A DNA stretch of 64,000 nt from assembly GCA_022494885.1 (NCBI GenBank), contig JAGVSM010002976.1, positions 62,001-126,000 of the forward strand. Direction: 5' to 3'. Positions within the stretch are counted from its first letter, which is position 1; every line of letters begins with the position of its first letter. Under the pieces are notes generated by a model that saw only the letters and a list, made by a program, of their open reading frames with translations, searched no databases and was not told the DNA's origin. A program made the position numbers and the translations under genes. Origin of the DNA: Micrasema longulum (lineage: Eukaryota > Arthropoda > Insecta > Trichoptera > Brachycentridae). This document shows positions 33,111 through 44,179 of this stretch, piece by piece.

Positions 33111-33954
33111 ACTTATATGTAATTTAATTGATTCAGAAACGCTTCAATTTAAGTATCAATGCAGTGTCTTATGCGCCACTAAGTGTGGAAAGGGAAATGA
33201 TTACGATCGATTTAATAATTAATTTTATTGTGTATTTATTTCCCGCTTCCTAAATATTCTGCGTGTGTAATACACTGCTAAAACACCCTCGAAGTATACA
33301 GCGAAATAAATCGGGGGCCAATGTTCTACGGTCATAGACACCATCGCTCCGTTCGCAGGTACAGCTCCTAACTCTTCAGATAAAACAGCGTTCTATTTAT
33401 CTTTCCTCCACCCTGCACTTAACTGTCCGTGGGTATTTTTATGGTCCGTTAAGGCGGTCAGATATGGAGGGAACTGCCTCGCGTAAGAAGTCGAGAGAAG
33501 CTTAAGACTTGAAAGTGTTTTTCCATAAGGGAGAACCAATTCCTAAGCAGGGACGAGGATTGTGCAAGACACATAAGGATCATTCTTTAGAGTTGCAAAG
33601 AAGGCTTCTTTATTTTATGAAAAAATAAATCGCGCCCTCGAGTGCGAAAAAAGCTAAAAAAAATTAGTTTTTTTTTTAAATTTGTAGATAACGTTGAGAA
33701 TCAAAATTTATATTTGTAAAATATAATGTTTGCTTATGAATTTATTGCTTTTTTAAACTTTCGTCGCTTAAATAATATTACGAGTACTATTAGTAATAAA
33801 ACGTTTGATTAATTTGTAAGGAAAAGTTTGTTCAACATTTTCCCTTATTTTCTATTTTAACACATTACCATATTACCATTTATCATTTTGTATTAAAATG
33901 ATCTGATTCCTAATTGTTTTCATATTTGAACTTTGTAGACTTTGAAACTAAGTA
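33111..33954. other. No gene; unique GC-richer block at 33290-33560
   Basis: 33290-33560 is high-complexity, unique sequence without a splice-bounded frame, a candidate for conserved non-coding DNA. 33600-33954 is AT-rich filler. Confidence 0.3.
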
Positions 33955-34040
33955 ACCGAGCGAAAAATGTAAATCAGTTTGTGCTGGAGCGGGGTTCGAA
34001 CCTATAGACCTCTGATCTAGAGTCCATGACACCACCACGG
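33955..34040 (-). mobile_element. SINE-A head fragment
   Basis: Minus strand CCGTGGTGGTGTCATGGACTCTAGATCAGAGGTCTATAGGTTCGAACCCC has the A-box position and a strong B box (AGGTTCGAACC). The downstream body is mostly lost. Confidence 0.6.
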
Positions 34041-35429
34041 AAAACACATTACTTTGAAAACAAAAAATCTTACTTATTTCATTAATTTTCTTTTTTATAA
34101 AGGAATAACCCGCCAAGCCTCTATTTTAGAGGCTTGTCAGCAGGTGGAAAAGAGGGAATATGGAAGAAGGTAATGAAAAATTCACCACAACACCCAGACC
34201 AATTGAGAAAAAAATGGATATAATAAACTTTCATGGATATAATAAACTTATATATATGAACTTAAATAAACTGACATAAACAAACTTATATATTATAAAC
34301 TTATAATATTCTGAACTTGAGAAATTAACTCCATGTAACTTCGCGAAAATATAGCAAATTATAAAGATATTATAGTTCACCGTGGACTTTGCTATGTATT
34401 GTATTATATAATGTTCTTATTAAAACCTATTAAGTGAAATTAGCTTATTCTACCTGCCAGATAAACTTACCTTATAAAACACGTAATTTATATAACTAAA
34501 TACAACGCAAAATTATGACAATTTAATAAATCAATAAAATGATACCAAAAATAAAAAAGTAAATCAAGTCGGTTGGGTAATTATATTTAATCAGATTAGA
34601 CGATAAAATATTAATTCCAAGCATGGATTGTGAGTTAGGAGGTTGATTTATATGACACAAGAACAATAACACGTGCAAATAGTGGGAGAAGCCTTCCCTT
34701 TACACAGAGAAAATAATAAATATAATATACCTCAGTATATATCTTCAGTTCTGTATTAGATTATGTATAATACCGGTGCGGTGTATTGCTGGGAGCGGCG
34801 TACTTTGTATTATTATTATCTTGTCTGTAAAAAGGAAATTGAATTATACTGAATATAATGTACGTGTACTACCTATGTATTTGTTTTAAGCGAAAACACG
34901 TGTTATTTAGGCATATTTTAGGTTTCCGTAAGGTGGTTATACTTGTTTATTAAACTTTTTGTAAATGTAAATAATTATAGTAATATTTTTGTTGATTCTT
35001 GAAAAAGGTCAGAAAAATGATCAAAGTCAAAAGACGTTGATTTAATTTTTACTTATCCATTAAAAAATCCTTGAGCTTAGACTTACATCTTTGGGAATAA
35101 AAAAATGTCTGATAAATACGGCGTCTGGGCATCAATACAGTCTATTTTCCGTCCGCCAAAAAGGTCGCCAACAAGCCGCGAGGCGAGTTATCATTTTCGC
35201 TCTGGAATTATCTTAAAATTTGGCCGATTACATCAAAACGCGTTTTACGAGTTTGTCAGTCAAAAACTAACTGAGCGTTTAAATTGACAGATTAATTATA
35301 AACATATCTACTAATCTAGGGAAAATAAGTTGCAATTATGTATTAAAATTATTTGATATTCAAATATTCCGTGTACCGATAATGATGAGAAGTAGATTGT
35401 CGACGCCCGGTGCACAAAAATGACAACTA
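34041..35429. other. AT-rich sequence, no gene identified
   Basis: 34200-34300 has short repeated ATATAATAAACTT units. A 60-codon plus frame at 35105-35287 (MSDKYGVWASIQSIFRPPKR onward) is less AT-rich than its surroundings. It has no known motif and no clear splice sites, so I leave it as uncertain. Confidence 0.35.
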
Positions 35430-35730
35430 TCATTTAAGAATGGTTTTTGATTCAAACTCATGGCGAATTATTATAAACTATCAACGCTATGGAGGTTATC
35501 AAATAACCCCAACGATAAGCTGTGGGAAACGGCGAGTTAGTTTTCCACGTAGTTTATAGTGCCATACCGGCGAGGTCTGCACAAACGGGGCACATTTCGG
35601 GAAATGGCAGATATTGCATTAAATTCCTATAATTTCCCCTACCGTGAAGTGCGCAGTTGTGCAAATGCACCAAGAGTGCCACTTAACTAAGTTAGCGAAC
35701 CTGCACCGGCGGGAATGTGCAGCTAAATAC
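35430..35730. other. Unique, less AT-rich block
   Basis: High-complexity sequence without repeat partners or splice-bounded frames. Possible regulatory DNA within the intron; inference only. Confidence 0.2.
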
Positions 35731-36631
35731 TGACTTACCTACACCTGTTTCAAATCAGTTAAAGGATAATTTGTTTGCAAATTTTGTCCGAGAGCAATAT
35801 GCTGAGACTTGCAACCAATGGACCCCCACAAAGTTGTATGTTAATGCAGCGCTAAATCGACTCTGTTATAGCATGATTAATAATAACCATAGGTTAATTG
35901 AAAACGGGTGTACAATATCATATAAAGAGTATTATAGTCATTTTAAAAGGAAACCTTGAGAAGCCGTATTCATTTTTCTTCTCTGTGCCAGTTATAGTTT
36001 TAAATCCATAGATTACATTGAACGCTTCTATAGTGTATTGTTTATTACGTACGCTTTAAAGCCTTAAATTAGATCCCGGGGTTGCTTTACCATAAGATTG
36101 ACGTAAAATTCATTTTCAATTTAAAAATACTTTTTACTCAAAGGTATTTTTTTTTAAAAATATTTCATATATTCTGAAGACTAGCGGACGACTGTTATAC
36201 ATACATATGTTGAGATTTATACGCTGCAATTGTTGATCAAATGCAGTGCCATGGGCACTATTACGTAAAGTCAAAAATAAGATGGATTAAAAAATATTTC
36301 TTAAATCTTTTTGATATGTAGTTTATATAAGATGGTGTTTTATGTTTCTTATACAATAATGTTTTCTTTTTATTTCGGATGTATTAATTTGTATGATATT
36401 ACGTATTGTCAAAAAAATGTTTTTTTTCTTATGTACTGTCCCAAATGAGTTTCTAATAACTCCTGGGAGTATAATATGTAATTTTTGTATTTTATGTTTT
36501 ATAATAAATAAAAAAAAAAAAAGGAAGCTTTATTTTTTATTTATTTTAACATTCAAAATTACACTCGTTAAAATATTAATGATTAAGGCTTTTTAGGCTG
36601 TGTCCGTGCCAAGCCATAATAATTAACATTA
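35731..36631. other. AT-rich sequence, no gene seen
   Basis: The 80-codon plus frame at 35717-35959 (FVREQYAETCNQWTP inside) is not recognised. The rest is A/T-rich. Confidence 0.35.
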
Positions 36632-36678
36632 AATAGTACATAGTAAAATTAATTAGATTAATTTTACTATGTACTATT
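36632..36678. repeat. Perfect 21-bp stem-loop
   Basis: AATAGTACATAGTAAAATTAA at 36632-36652 pairs exactly with 36658-36678 around a five-base loop. Confidence 0.8.
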
Positions 36679-37560
36679 AAATTAAATCCAGAAAAAATAG
36701 GTTAAAGTGATAAATAAAAAATTTCCAAGGAATACATTTTTTAAAAAATAATCAGATGTAAATATTAAAATGCAAATTTCATCATTGAAATTAGTATGAT
36801 TATCTGAAGAGGATAGCTCTAAACACTGGGTATTTTTATTTTACCATTTTTTCTCATTTAAATTGCATTGTTATTTTTATTATCGTTCCGTATACCTTGA
36901 ATATATTATTTTGTAATGTATAATACATAAACGTATTAAATAAACCAATTGAAATTGAAAAAAATTGAAACTAATAAAAAAGGAATAACTAATTTATACC
37001 TCGAAATTACTAATAATGAACATGTTACAAATTTAACTAAACCAAACAATTTAGAATACCCACATGACTCGATATTATTATTCAAATGTTTGTACATGGT
37101 ATGTAAATATATGGTAGGTACTTGTAAATATACCTAACGCTGATAATGATGTCCCGCAAATCATTTCACAGTTTGAATATAATATTATTACAATAAATTT
37201 TTAAAAGCACATTGCCATAATAATTGTGTTCTATAAAACTAAAGCAGGTTCTCTAGAAAGATAATTTATGTTGCTATTATTCACAAGAAAGATCTTCAAA
37301 TGGAAAGAAAAGAACCAAAAATAAACCTACATAGTATTTTATGTAAATATGAATTATTTCACGTGTTTGAATATATCTTGCATGTATATAAAACAAACTT
37401 TAAAAAAAAAAAACTTCACACCGAAAAATCTTTAGACTTCGTGGTAGCTAAAATTATAAAGGTAATTTTTATATAAATACATTTATTTCTATTTTTATAT
37501 ATCTGTACACTTTTTTTATCTTTATTTTCTATTGACTATGTTTTAACTTGAATTATAAAA
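36679..37560. other. AT-rich sequence, no gene seen
   Basis: Nothing recognised. Confidence 0.4.
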
Positions 37561-37564
37561 AAAA

Positions 37565-37665
37565 AGTTTTATTTTGTTGGTTGGTTGGAAGAAATTACCA
37601 TTTGGCAATAAGCCCGGCAATAAATTATGTACAAAAAATTAAATTAATAAAATATAAATACAATT
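37565..37665 (+). mobile_element. LINE-J 3' tail only
   Basis: TTTTGTTGGTTGGTTGGAAG through TTACCATTTGGCAATAAGCCCGGC and GTACAAAAAATTAAATTAATAAA is the LINE-J terminal segment. No coding part remains, an extreme 5' truncation. Confidence 0.78.
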
Positions 37666-37669
37666 AAAA

Positions 37670-38129
37670 AATGGTACTTTATATATAATTTTAAAATGCT
37701 GTTCTGCAGCACATAAGTAAAAAGAACGCCCAGTATTAAATGACATTATAGTTTTTGATGAATTGTATTTATGAGAAATTAATAAATCAAAAGTTTAAAA
37801 GAAAAACAATATCATCCGTACATTGCTAAAAGAAAAAAATATTTTTTTAAATATATTTCTGACGATTTTTTTAAATACAAATAATACATGTAGAAATTAT
37901 TTTAACTTGTAATTTAAATCATAAAATTACAATATCTTCTGTACATCTATTTTTAAATAATAAAGGAAATATATAAAAAACGTGTTCAAAACTGCTTTCA
38001 GTAAAACGGTTCTTTCAATTGAAAATTGTATCATTAATAAAGTGCTTTGTAGCGCAGTTTAAATGCAAAGAAAAACTTTACCGAGATTTTAACATCTTAA
38101 AAATTAAAGTGCAATTTAAAGTACGCTCT
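37670..38129. other. AT-rich sequence, no gene seen
   Basis: Nothing recognised. Confidence 0.4.
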
Positions 38130-38330
38130 GTGGCAAAAATTTTACCACCATCATCCTGTGCTTCCGTTTTTTGCCATAGAGTCTTTTTTAAGGCTAATCA
38201 CCACTTAAAAGCGCATTCTCCGTGGGCTAATCCCCCGCCCAACACCCTGCCCTTGACAGTTGCCATGTCCAGGGCTAATTTTCCCTAATGGGAGATTTAT
38301 TCCACTTCCACGTGTTGTTATATTATAACG
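38130..38330. promoter_or_regulatory. Unique block with three GGCTAAT sites
   Basis: GGCTAATCAC (38194), GGCTAATCCC (38224) and GGCTAATTTT (38273) lie within about 90 bases in a GC-richer unique block. GGCTAATCCC, in reverse GGGATTAGCC, matches the K50 homeodomain (Bicoid/Otx-class) binding site. Clustering hints at an enhancer but is not proof. The overlapping 89-codon plus frame shows no known domain. Confidence 0.25.
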
Positions 38331-38534
38331 ATAGCAATATTATTTTTGTGAACAATATTAATACATATACTCGTATGTACGTAGATTTTCACGGTAAACT
38401 TCATGAATGTGTACGGCATTTTTTGGCTGATCCCCAATTGATTGATTGAGACAAAATATTATAATATATCAAGCACTTTGCTATTTAGACTAAATAATTA
38501 ACAAAAATGTAAGGTATATTCTGGAAAACAAACA

Positions 38535-38770
38535 ATCATACTGCCGTTTCTCTGTAGGGGTAAGCGGAGAGTATAGAACGCCATAAAATTCTATCTCATC
38601 ATACCACTCTGTCTCGCTTTTTCTATATTCAAACATCTTCTTATCCACACGTGCTCTATACGAGTATTTTTAAACCAACGCAGAACTTTTTTCTTGATTT
38701 TGTCGATAATGTCTCTGTCTTACATAATCCACGAATATCAACATTTTTGCATTCATCGTACATAGTTTTT
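38535..38770 (-). mobile_element. LINE-E C-terminal fragment, strongly decayed
   Basis: The minus strand encodes DRILWRSILSAYPYRETA around 38535-38590, the end of the LINE-E protein, where the normal stop has become GTA. Upstream coding blocks survive only as traces. Confidence 0.75.
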
Positions 38771-38869
38771 ACTTATGGTGTACTGAAAAAAAAGTGAAAT
38801 ATAATATTTATAATAAATTAATTAATATCATTATTTTTTTTTCTTATAAAAAAAAATGGTTAAAAACAT

Positions 38870-38985
38870 TTATTTTCTTATAAAAATTAGTGGTGAAAAA
38901 CAAAGTTGTTTTATTTATTTTATTATAATAAATAACCAGAAAGTTAGTGCTTCATATATAAACTTATATAATATTTATGTTTATT
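38870..38985 (+). repeat. Single arm related to the 21714-22004 foldback
   Basis: ATAAAAATTAGTGGTGAAAAACAAAGTTGTTTTATTTATTTTATTA and ATAACCAGAAAGTTAGTGCTTCATATATAAAC match the right arm and flank of 21950-22045. As there, a LINE-E end lies just to the left in the same orientation. Confidence 0.75.
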
Positions 38986-38989
38986 TTAA

Positions 38990-40660
38990 AACCGAATCAC
39001 ATTATTTACAATACCACCATTTTTACTGAATGAGACTGTGTTGATGATTTTTAAACCGATCCACAAATTATACGCCTTTGAATTTTTAAGAATTTTACGT
39101 TAAACGGAAACAAAATTAACTTATGTCATACAAAAATTACAACTTGTATCATCAACATGGGTTTAACAGGATAGTTTTTAGATTAGACCAATCAAATTAA
39201 GTGCTTTTGGATTGATGAAAATAGTGTTTTGGTAGATATATATTTTTTTTAAATACAATTGGTTTTTCGTCCAGAAGAATGTATTGATTTGCAGGACTTT
39301 CGAGTCATCAAACAATAAATCTGATAAAAGCGTATAAAGTAAGAAAACGCAGTATTAGAATAAGCAAGCTATAACTCAACCTATTAGCGCAATGGTTGAA
39401 TGAAGTATCCCATTGTATTGCGGTATAAAAAACAAAAAAGACATCTCCGCAAACCGGGGATTCCCCAATATTTCCTCGCTTTCCCGCGATGAGGTGAAAT
39501 TGTGCGAATGAGATTTATTATGGTCTCAAATTCTTTCTCTTTGTTGAATATTTTATTTTTCCCTTACTGTAGTAAATAGCGAACGCGAACGGCGGCGGCG
39601 GTTACATAAAACTCCTACCATGCTAATGAATTAAAACTGTCTTTTTGGTTGTTTCTCAATACAAGTGCTAGCCGCGGTACTAAAAGGCTTTTTACGTTTT
39701 TCGCAAGCATTCTATTCGATTCAATTCGCGAGATAAATCCTTTGAAATGTGAAAACCGTAAAAAAAAAATTTAAGGATTTCTTTCAACACATTTATAAAC
39801 GATATTACATTACTTAAAATGAAGTTAATAATATTTATATTTCGTTATTTACATTAAAGAAAACTGATTAATTTTAGGATAAACACGGAAATTTATAACA
39901 GCAACTATATCCTAAGATTACATTAAAAAAACCTATTTAATACGTTGTATTTTTTTATTTAATTTTAATAACGAAAGCATAATTATTAAAAAAACATTTT
40001 TTTAATGACTAATTAATTATTATTTTAATATTAAATGTTTTACTTTACGTATATACTAATTATAAAAAAAGTATCCAAACTATTTAGAGAACTATTAAAT
40101 AATTCTAATATTTGAGTACGGAAAACAAAGAATTTTAGTCAATTTCCAAAGGTAAAACATCTGTATCTTAGAAGATAAAACAAGGGAGTACATTTTTGCC
40201 GTTTTGAAATAGAGAATACAGAAAGTATGGCAATAAGCTATACGTGAATAAAACACCAATGCCCACTTTCGTCATAAAATAATATTTTTGAATGTTGAAA
40301 TAGAAATCTTAAGTCCACATTATTTGAATAAAAAAAACCTCAGTAGTCTTAGATATGCTATTTTAATGTGTACTTTTGATATAAGAATAATGATTGTTTT
40401 ACATTGAAATTTCTTTAAAAATTGAAATTATTTATTTGTTTCAATCATGTTATTGAAATCACACAATCACACAATCACAAAATATTGTATCATAAACATT
40501 TCGTTCAATGTGACTCTGGTAGTTTATACTTTAAGGTATAAAATTATTATAGTTATACAAACAAGCATCAATAAAATTGCATATTCACCGATTTTTACAT
40601 TAAAAAAACGATGGGAGGAGGGATATTTTAATTTATAAATTTGGTAAAATTAATTACCAG
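38990..40660. other. No gene; unique block at 39400-39740
   Basis: 39400-39740 (GCAAACCGGGGATTCCCC, CGAACGGCGGCGGCGG) is GC-richer, unique and lacks a splice-bounded frame. The other parts are AT-rich with nothing recognised. Confidence 0.35.
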
Positions 40661-40664
40661 TTGC

Positions 40665-40800
40665 ATCGTTTCCACGACATATTCAAGACTGGTATGTGTG
40701 TAATCACTCGTGTTTTATTTTTAAAAATCATTACAAAAAAATTTCGTCAAGAATTTTCACTAAAAAACTGTTATAATTTCAACGGACAAAATTTTCGTAT
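40665..40800 (+). repeat. Diverged Penelope-type 3' segment
   Basis: TCCACGACATATTCAAGACTGG, then AATCACTCGTGTTTTATTTT and CGTCAAGAATTTTCACTAAAAAAC, parallels 59575-59585 and 60730-60795 (CACTCGTGTTTTATTTATAT...CATCAAGAATTTTCACTTACAAAC). The hammerhead core is gone. Confidence 0.55.
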
Positions 40801-41084
40801 AAGTCTAGAACTGGGAGCTGTTTTTTTCCAAAAAAATATAATCAAAGCACTGTCAGAGTTATTACAATAAAAAACCACGAAATGAATACTGACTTACAGC
40901 TTTCAACCTAAAACATTAAAACAATTGCATAAACAGAGATGTTGTTCGCTCACCCAAGATTAATAACTTAATCCCTAAGTTGAGTAGCGCATAAAAGTTT
41001 CAAGTTTGAAATGCAAAGCTTTGCTCATATTTTATGACTATTTATAACAGTAGCTCATGTCAGAACGAAGCTGAATAAAGAAAT

Positions 41085-41091
41085 ATCTTAC
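41085..41091 (-). other. 5' splice site of the coiled-coil exon
   Basis: On the minus strand the exon ends CCAAG and the intron begins GTAAGAT, close to the donor consensus GTAAGT. Confidence 0.85.
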
Positions 41092-41202
41092 CTTGGACAG
41101 CTGATGTTGTAGTCTGGCAACTGCGAGTCTATCTTTCTGGGCAGACAGGGCCTCTGCCTCCAGCCGCTGTTCCAGCAGACGAATTCTGGCTTCCAAAGCT
41201 TC
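41092..41202 (-). CDS. Internal exon of an unidentified coiled-coil protein
   Basis: This 111-base exon is flanked by an acceptor (TTTCTTAATTTCAG) and a donor (AAG|GTAAGA) and encodes 37 residues in phase 0 at both ends. The peptide starts EALEARIRLLEQRLEAEALS and ends DRLAVARLQHQLSK. Hydrophobic or small residues at positions 3, 7, 10, 14, 21, 28, 31 and 35 keep a 3-4 heptad register, and the rest is rich in E, R, Q and K, so a coiled coil is likely. Base composition is far less AT-rich than the introns. A second frame is also open but gives no sensible pattern. The gene is transcribed from right to left, with its other exons outside this window or too short to see. Being a multiple of three, the exon could be skipped without a frameshift. 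I do not recognise the protein; cytoskeletal or scaffold proteins often have such exons. Confidence 0.88.
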
Positions 41203-41230
41203 CTGAAATTAAGAAATTAAGGGGTTAGGA
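41203..41230 (-). other. 3' splice site and likely branch point
   Basis: On the minus strand TCCTAACCCCTTAATTTCTT runs into AATTTCAG at the exon. CTAAC (plus-strand 41224-41228) fits the branch-site consensus about 23 bases before the exon, with a pyrimidine-rich stretch between. Confidence 0.8.
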
Positions 41231-41584
41231 AAAAGTCAAAAACAATAAAAACAAACTTTTTTATCGTTTTTTATATAAATATTAAATATAACCAAAATTA
41301 TTAACACACAATAAAAGTTTACAATATAATAAAAGGCAAAGTAAAGTACGTAAAGTCTGTTCATTGTTACAAGAATTTTCAAAACAACAAATCAGCCGCG
41401 TGATACCCAAGGGAGAATAGCCTATTTCACACATATTGTCTTAATCTAAAAGGCACGGTAAAATAATAGTCCATTGACATTTATTAGATTCGTTTGTACC
41501 TATTGAAATTTTATAATATATATATATTTGGTTATTTTTTTTATCAATAAAATATTAATTAAAACGTCTCGGTTAATATATTAT
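41231..41584. other. Intron, AT-rich
   Basis: Nothing recognised beyond an (AT)n run near 41516-41530. Confidence 0.5.
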
Positions 41585-41750
41585 TTGAAAAAATAAAAAT
41601 TCTAGAGTTTACTATAATTTACCATGACCATTTTCAACGAGTTGTTCATAACTCCCTATTAGGAAATGGAAATCAAGTTGAAGTAGAGTGGTGTTCGAAC
41701 CTCGGACCCCTGAGTCGTGAGTTCGCAACACTAACCACAGTACCACAACC
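41585..41750 (-). mobile_element. SINE-A, near-complete, minus strand
   Basis: The minus strand reads GGTTGTGGTACTGTGGTTAGTGTTGCGAACTCACGACTCAGGGGTCCGAGGTTCGAACACC, with an A-box region and the B box AGGTTCGAAC. The body CTTGATTTCCATTTCCTAATAGGGAGTT follows. It lies in the intron just upstream of the coiled-coil exon. Confidence 0.8.
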
Positions 41751-44179
41751 CGATTCAAATAATACAGAAAAACTTAAATCAAGAGATTTGATGATAATTT
41801 TATCAAAATCATTATTGAAATTTAGTGAGTACTCGCAGGTGAAAATTCTCCAAAAGGAAATCGACTGGAGATTAGTCGGTCTCATTGTGTACTGGTTATT
41901 GCGTTTACCAGGCATTAAACAAATAAATCATTGTAAAATAATATACATAGATCAACCGTATTGTATTTTATCATGTCGTGTAGATTTTTGCCGTAGTGTG
42001 TAATGGGTCAATCATGCGATATCACGCAGTGGGCTCGTGGTTTTTACGTGCACAGCGGTCTAGTCTCCGTGAATGCACGGTAGTAAATCCCCAACAGGAA
42101 ATACTATTATTAGAAAAAAAGAAAAGTTACAAAGAGTAACAGAATATTTATTTAGCTTTAGAAATTATTATTTTTAAATAGTACGCATGCTTCCAACTTA
42201 TATTATGTTGTATCCTAACTCAACACAGGGCTTTAGGTTTTATAGGGTTTGGGATACGTGACTTTTTTTACAAAATGTTTGTATCTTTGTAATAAAAAAA
42301 AAAAAAATTTTAAAAGATGAAACAGATAAATTATTACTTTGTTAATATAATTTACTATCACTAGGTTTCTGTCTGTTGATCTAATTAATTAAGACAACTA
42401 TATTCTGGTTATCTTCGCTACGCCCGTGTAGGAATGAGTACCTATCTACTAGTAATAAAAACATCAAAAAAAAATATTTAGAAAATATAAACAGTAACCC
42501 ACACAATAGGCCTATTCAAAATTGCAAATAAAACATTTTTATCAACATACCACGATTATAACAGTATTGATGTTCATTCATAAGATTCGCTTGTTAGTGA
42601 AATATTTTACAGTATTTGTCTCGCTCAGGAAGAGCAAAAATAAAGCATTAAAAACCCTAACGATAAGGTTCGCACGATAACGCTTGACACGAAAGATAAA
42701 TCTAACACGAGTTTCGCATATTTTCGTTGTCTGCCATTTTAAATTGTTACTGCAGCGTGTAAGTAACGACAATAAATGAATGTTTGTAGAGGACCCTCGC
42801 GATGCAATCTGTTGCCTCTTTAGCAACCTTTTTCTAGCAATGACGCATTACTAGGAAGCGTCCACCCCAACCCTATACAGAATTTTATTTGCATTGCCCA
42901 CATTCCGTCTCTGCTTCAGGGAGGAATCTTGAAAAATTAAAAACAATGAAAAAACAGCAAACCAAAAAAACAGATTTTAAATCACTTTGAGACTAAATTT
43001 GCCACGTTTTTCTTAAATATACTTGATCACATGCACATTGTACAAGAGGGTACTGAAATCACAACGGTAATATATTACATTGAATGTACAGTATTTCCTT
43101 TGTAATATTTTTTTCATAGGCGAGTACCTACCCATACATAAAAAGTCTAATATTTTAGATTTATGTATATATTATTTATTTTTCAAACCTACCTTTTTTA
43201 TTTAATCATTGATTGTATAAGCACATAAGCATAAATTTATTTTCAGGAAATATTTATTATACTAGAGTTAACTAGAGGATAGGTTTTTTAAATTTATTTC
43301 GTCTACTACGCACATAGAGAATGAAAAACTATCTTGAGCCTCCAAAAATTTTAAGCTAGCACAAAGAAGATTAAAGAAAAGCATTTGAGATGTCGATACA
43401 TGAAAACATTCCATACCAGCGAAGCTTGAGGAAAGTCTAATTCTGTCTTGAATGCACTTCAACAAGTTTGAAAAGATCAAACCAGACGAGTACCTTCTGA
43501 AATACTTTTTTTCAATCAGCCATCGCCTCCCTTGACCACCTCAATGCCTCCCGATTTTTTCTGGGCCTTTAACCGCTCCCTTTGAAGGCCTTCAGCGCCC
43601 ACAAAGGGGTATTATCGCCCACTTTGAGAAAAACTGCACCAGACCATTAATTTTAACCTTAATTATTTTGGTGCAAAACATTAATTTGGTGTCTCCTTTG
43701 GTTAGGTTAGTATTTATCTCACATAGTTCAGTCTGTTCACAAATGGAGATTTTTTGTAAATTGTTGGACAATTTCCATAGCACCATTTTAGTAAATATCC
43801 CCTCAAGAGCGCTAAGTTATAAACACATATCCTAATATGTCGCCTAGCTACAGAGCGCATAGACGGTAAAATATCTAACCGTCATTTACTATTTTTTATT
43901 TGATTGTGAAGCGTTTTAATTAAATTAAAAAAAATCGTTAAAAATGGGAGTTAGATTGCAACACATCCTGCAGCTACTGAGCGCATGCACGGTTGGAATT
44001 GTAGACCCCATCCACAAAATTGTAGTATTTGGTAGTTGATAAAATTTACACATGAAAACTGGGTCACTAATAGTCTTGCAGCTACATAGTGTATGGACGA
44101 GAAGAACTCTAACAACTTAAAAATGATTTCAATAAATTTACAACAAATAAACGTTGAAAGAGTATTGAGTCTTTCAAGT
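41751..44179. other. Intron or intergenic sequence, no gene identified
   Basis: 42000-42100, 42580-42900 and 43490-43650 are less AT-rich. None has a splice-bounded frame; minus frames at 42578-42826, 43268-43480 and 43592-43786 show no recognised domains. 43500-43620 (CATCGCCTCCCTTGACCACC onward) is notably pyrimidine- and C-rich. Confidence 0.35.

Noticed and set aside
41092..41202. A specific gene name for the coiled-coil exon
   Set aside because: 37 residues of coiled coil are too unspecific to name from memory; naming would be a guess.
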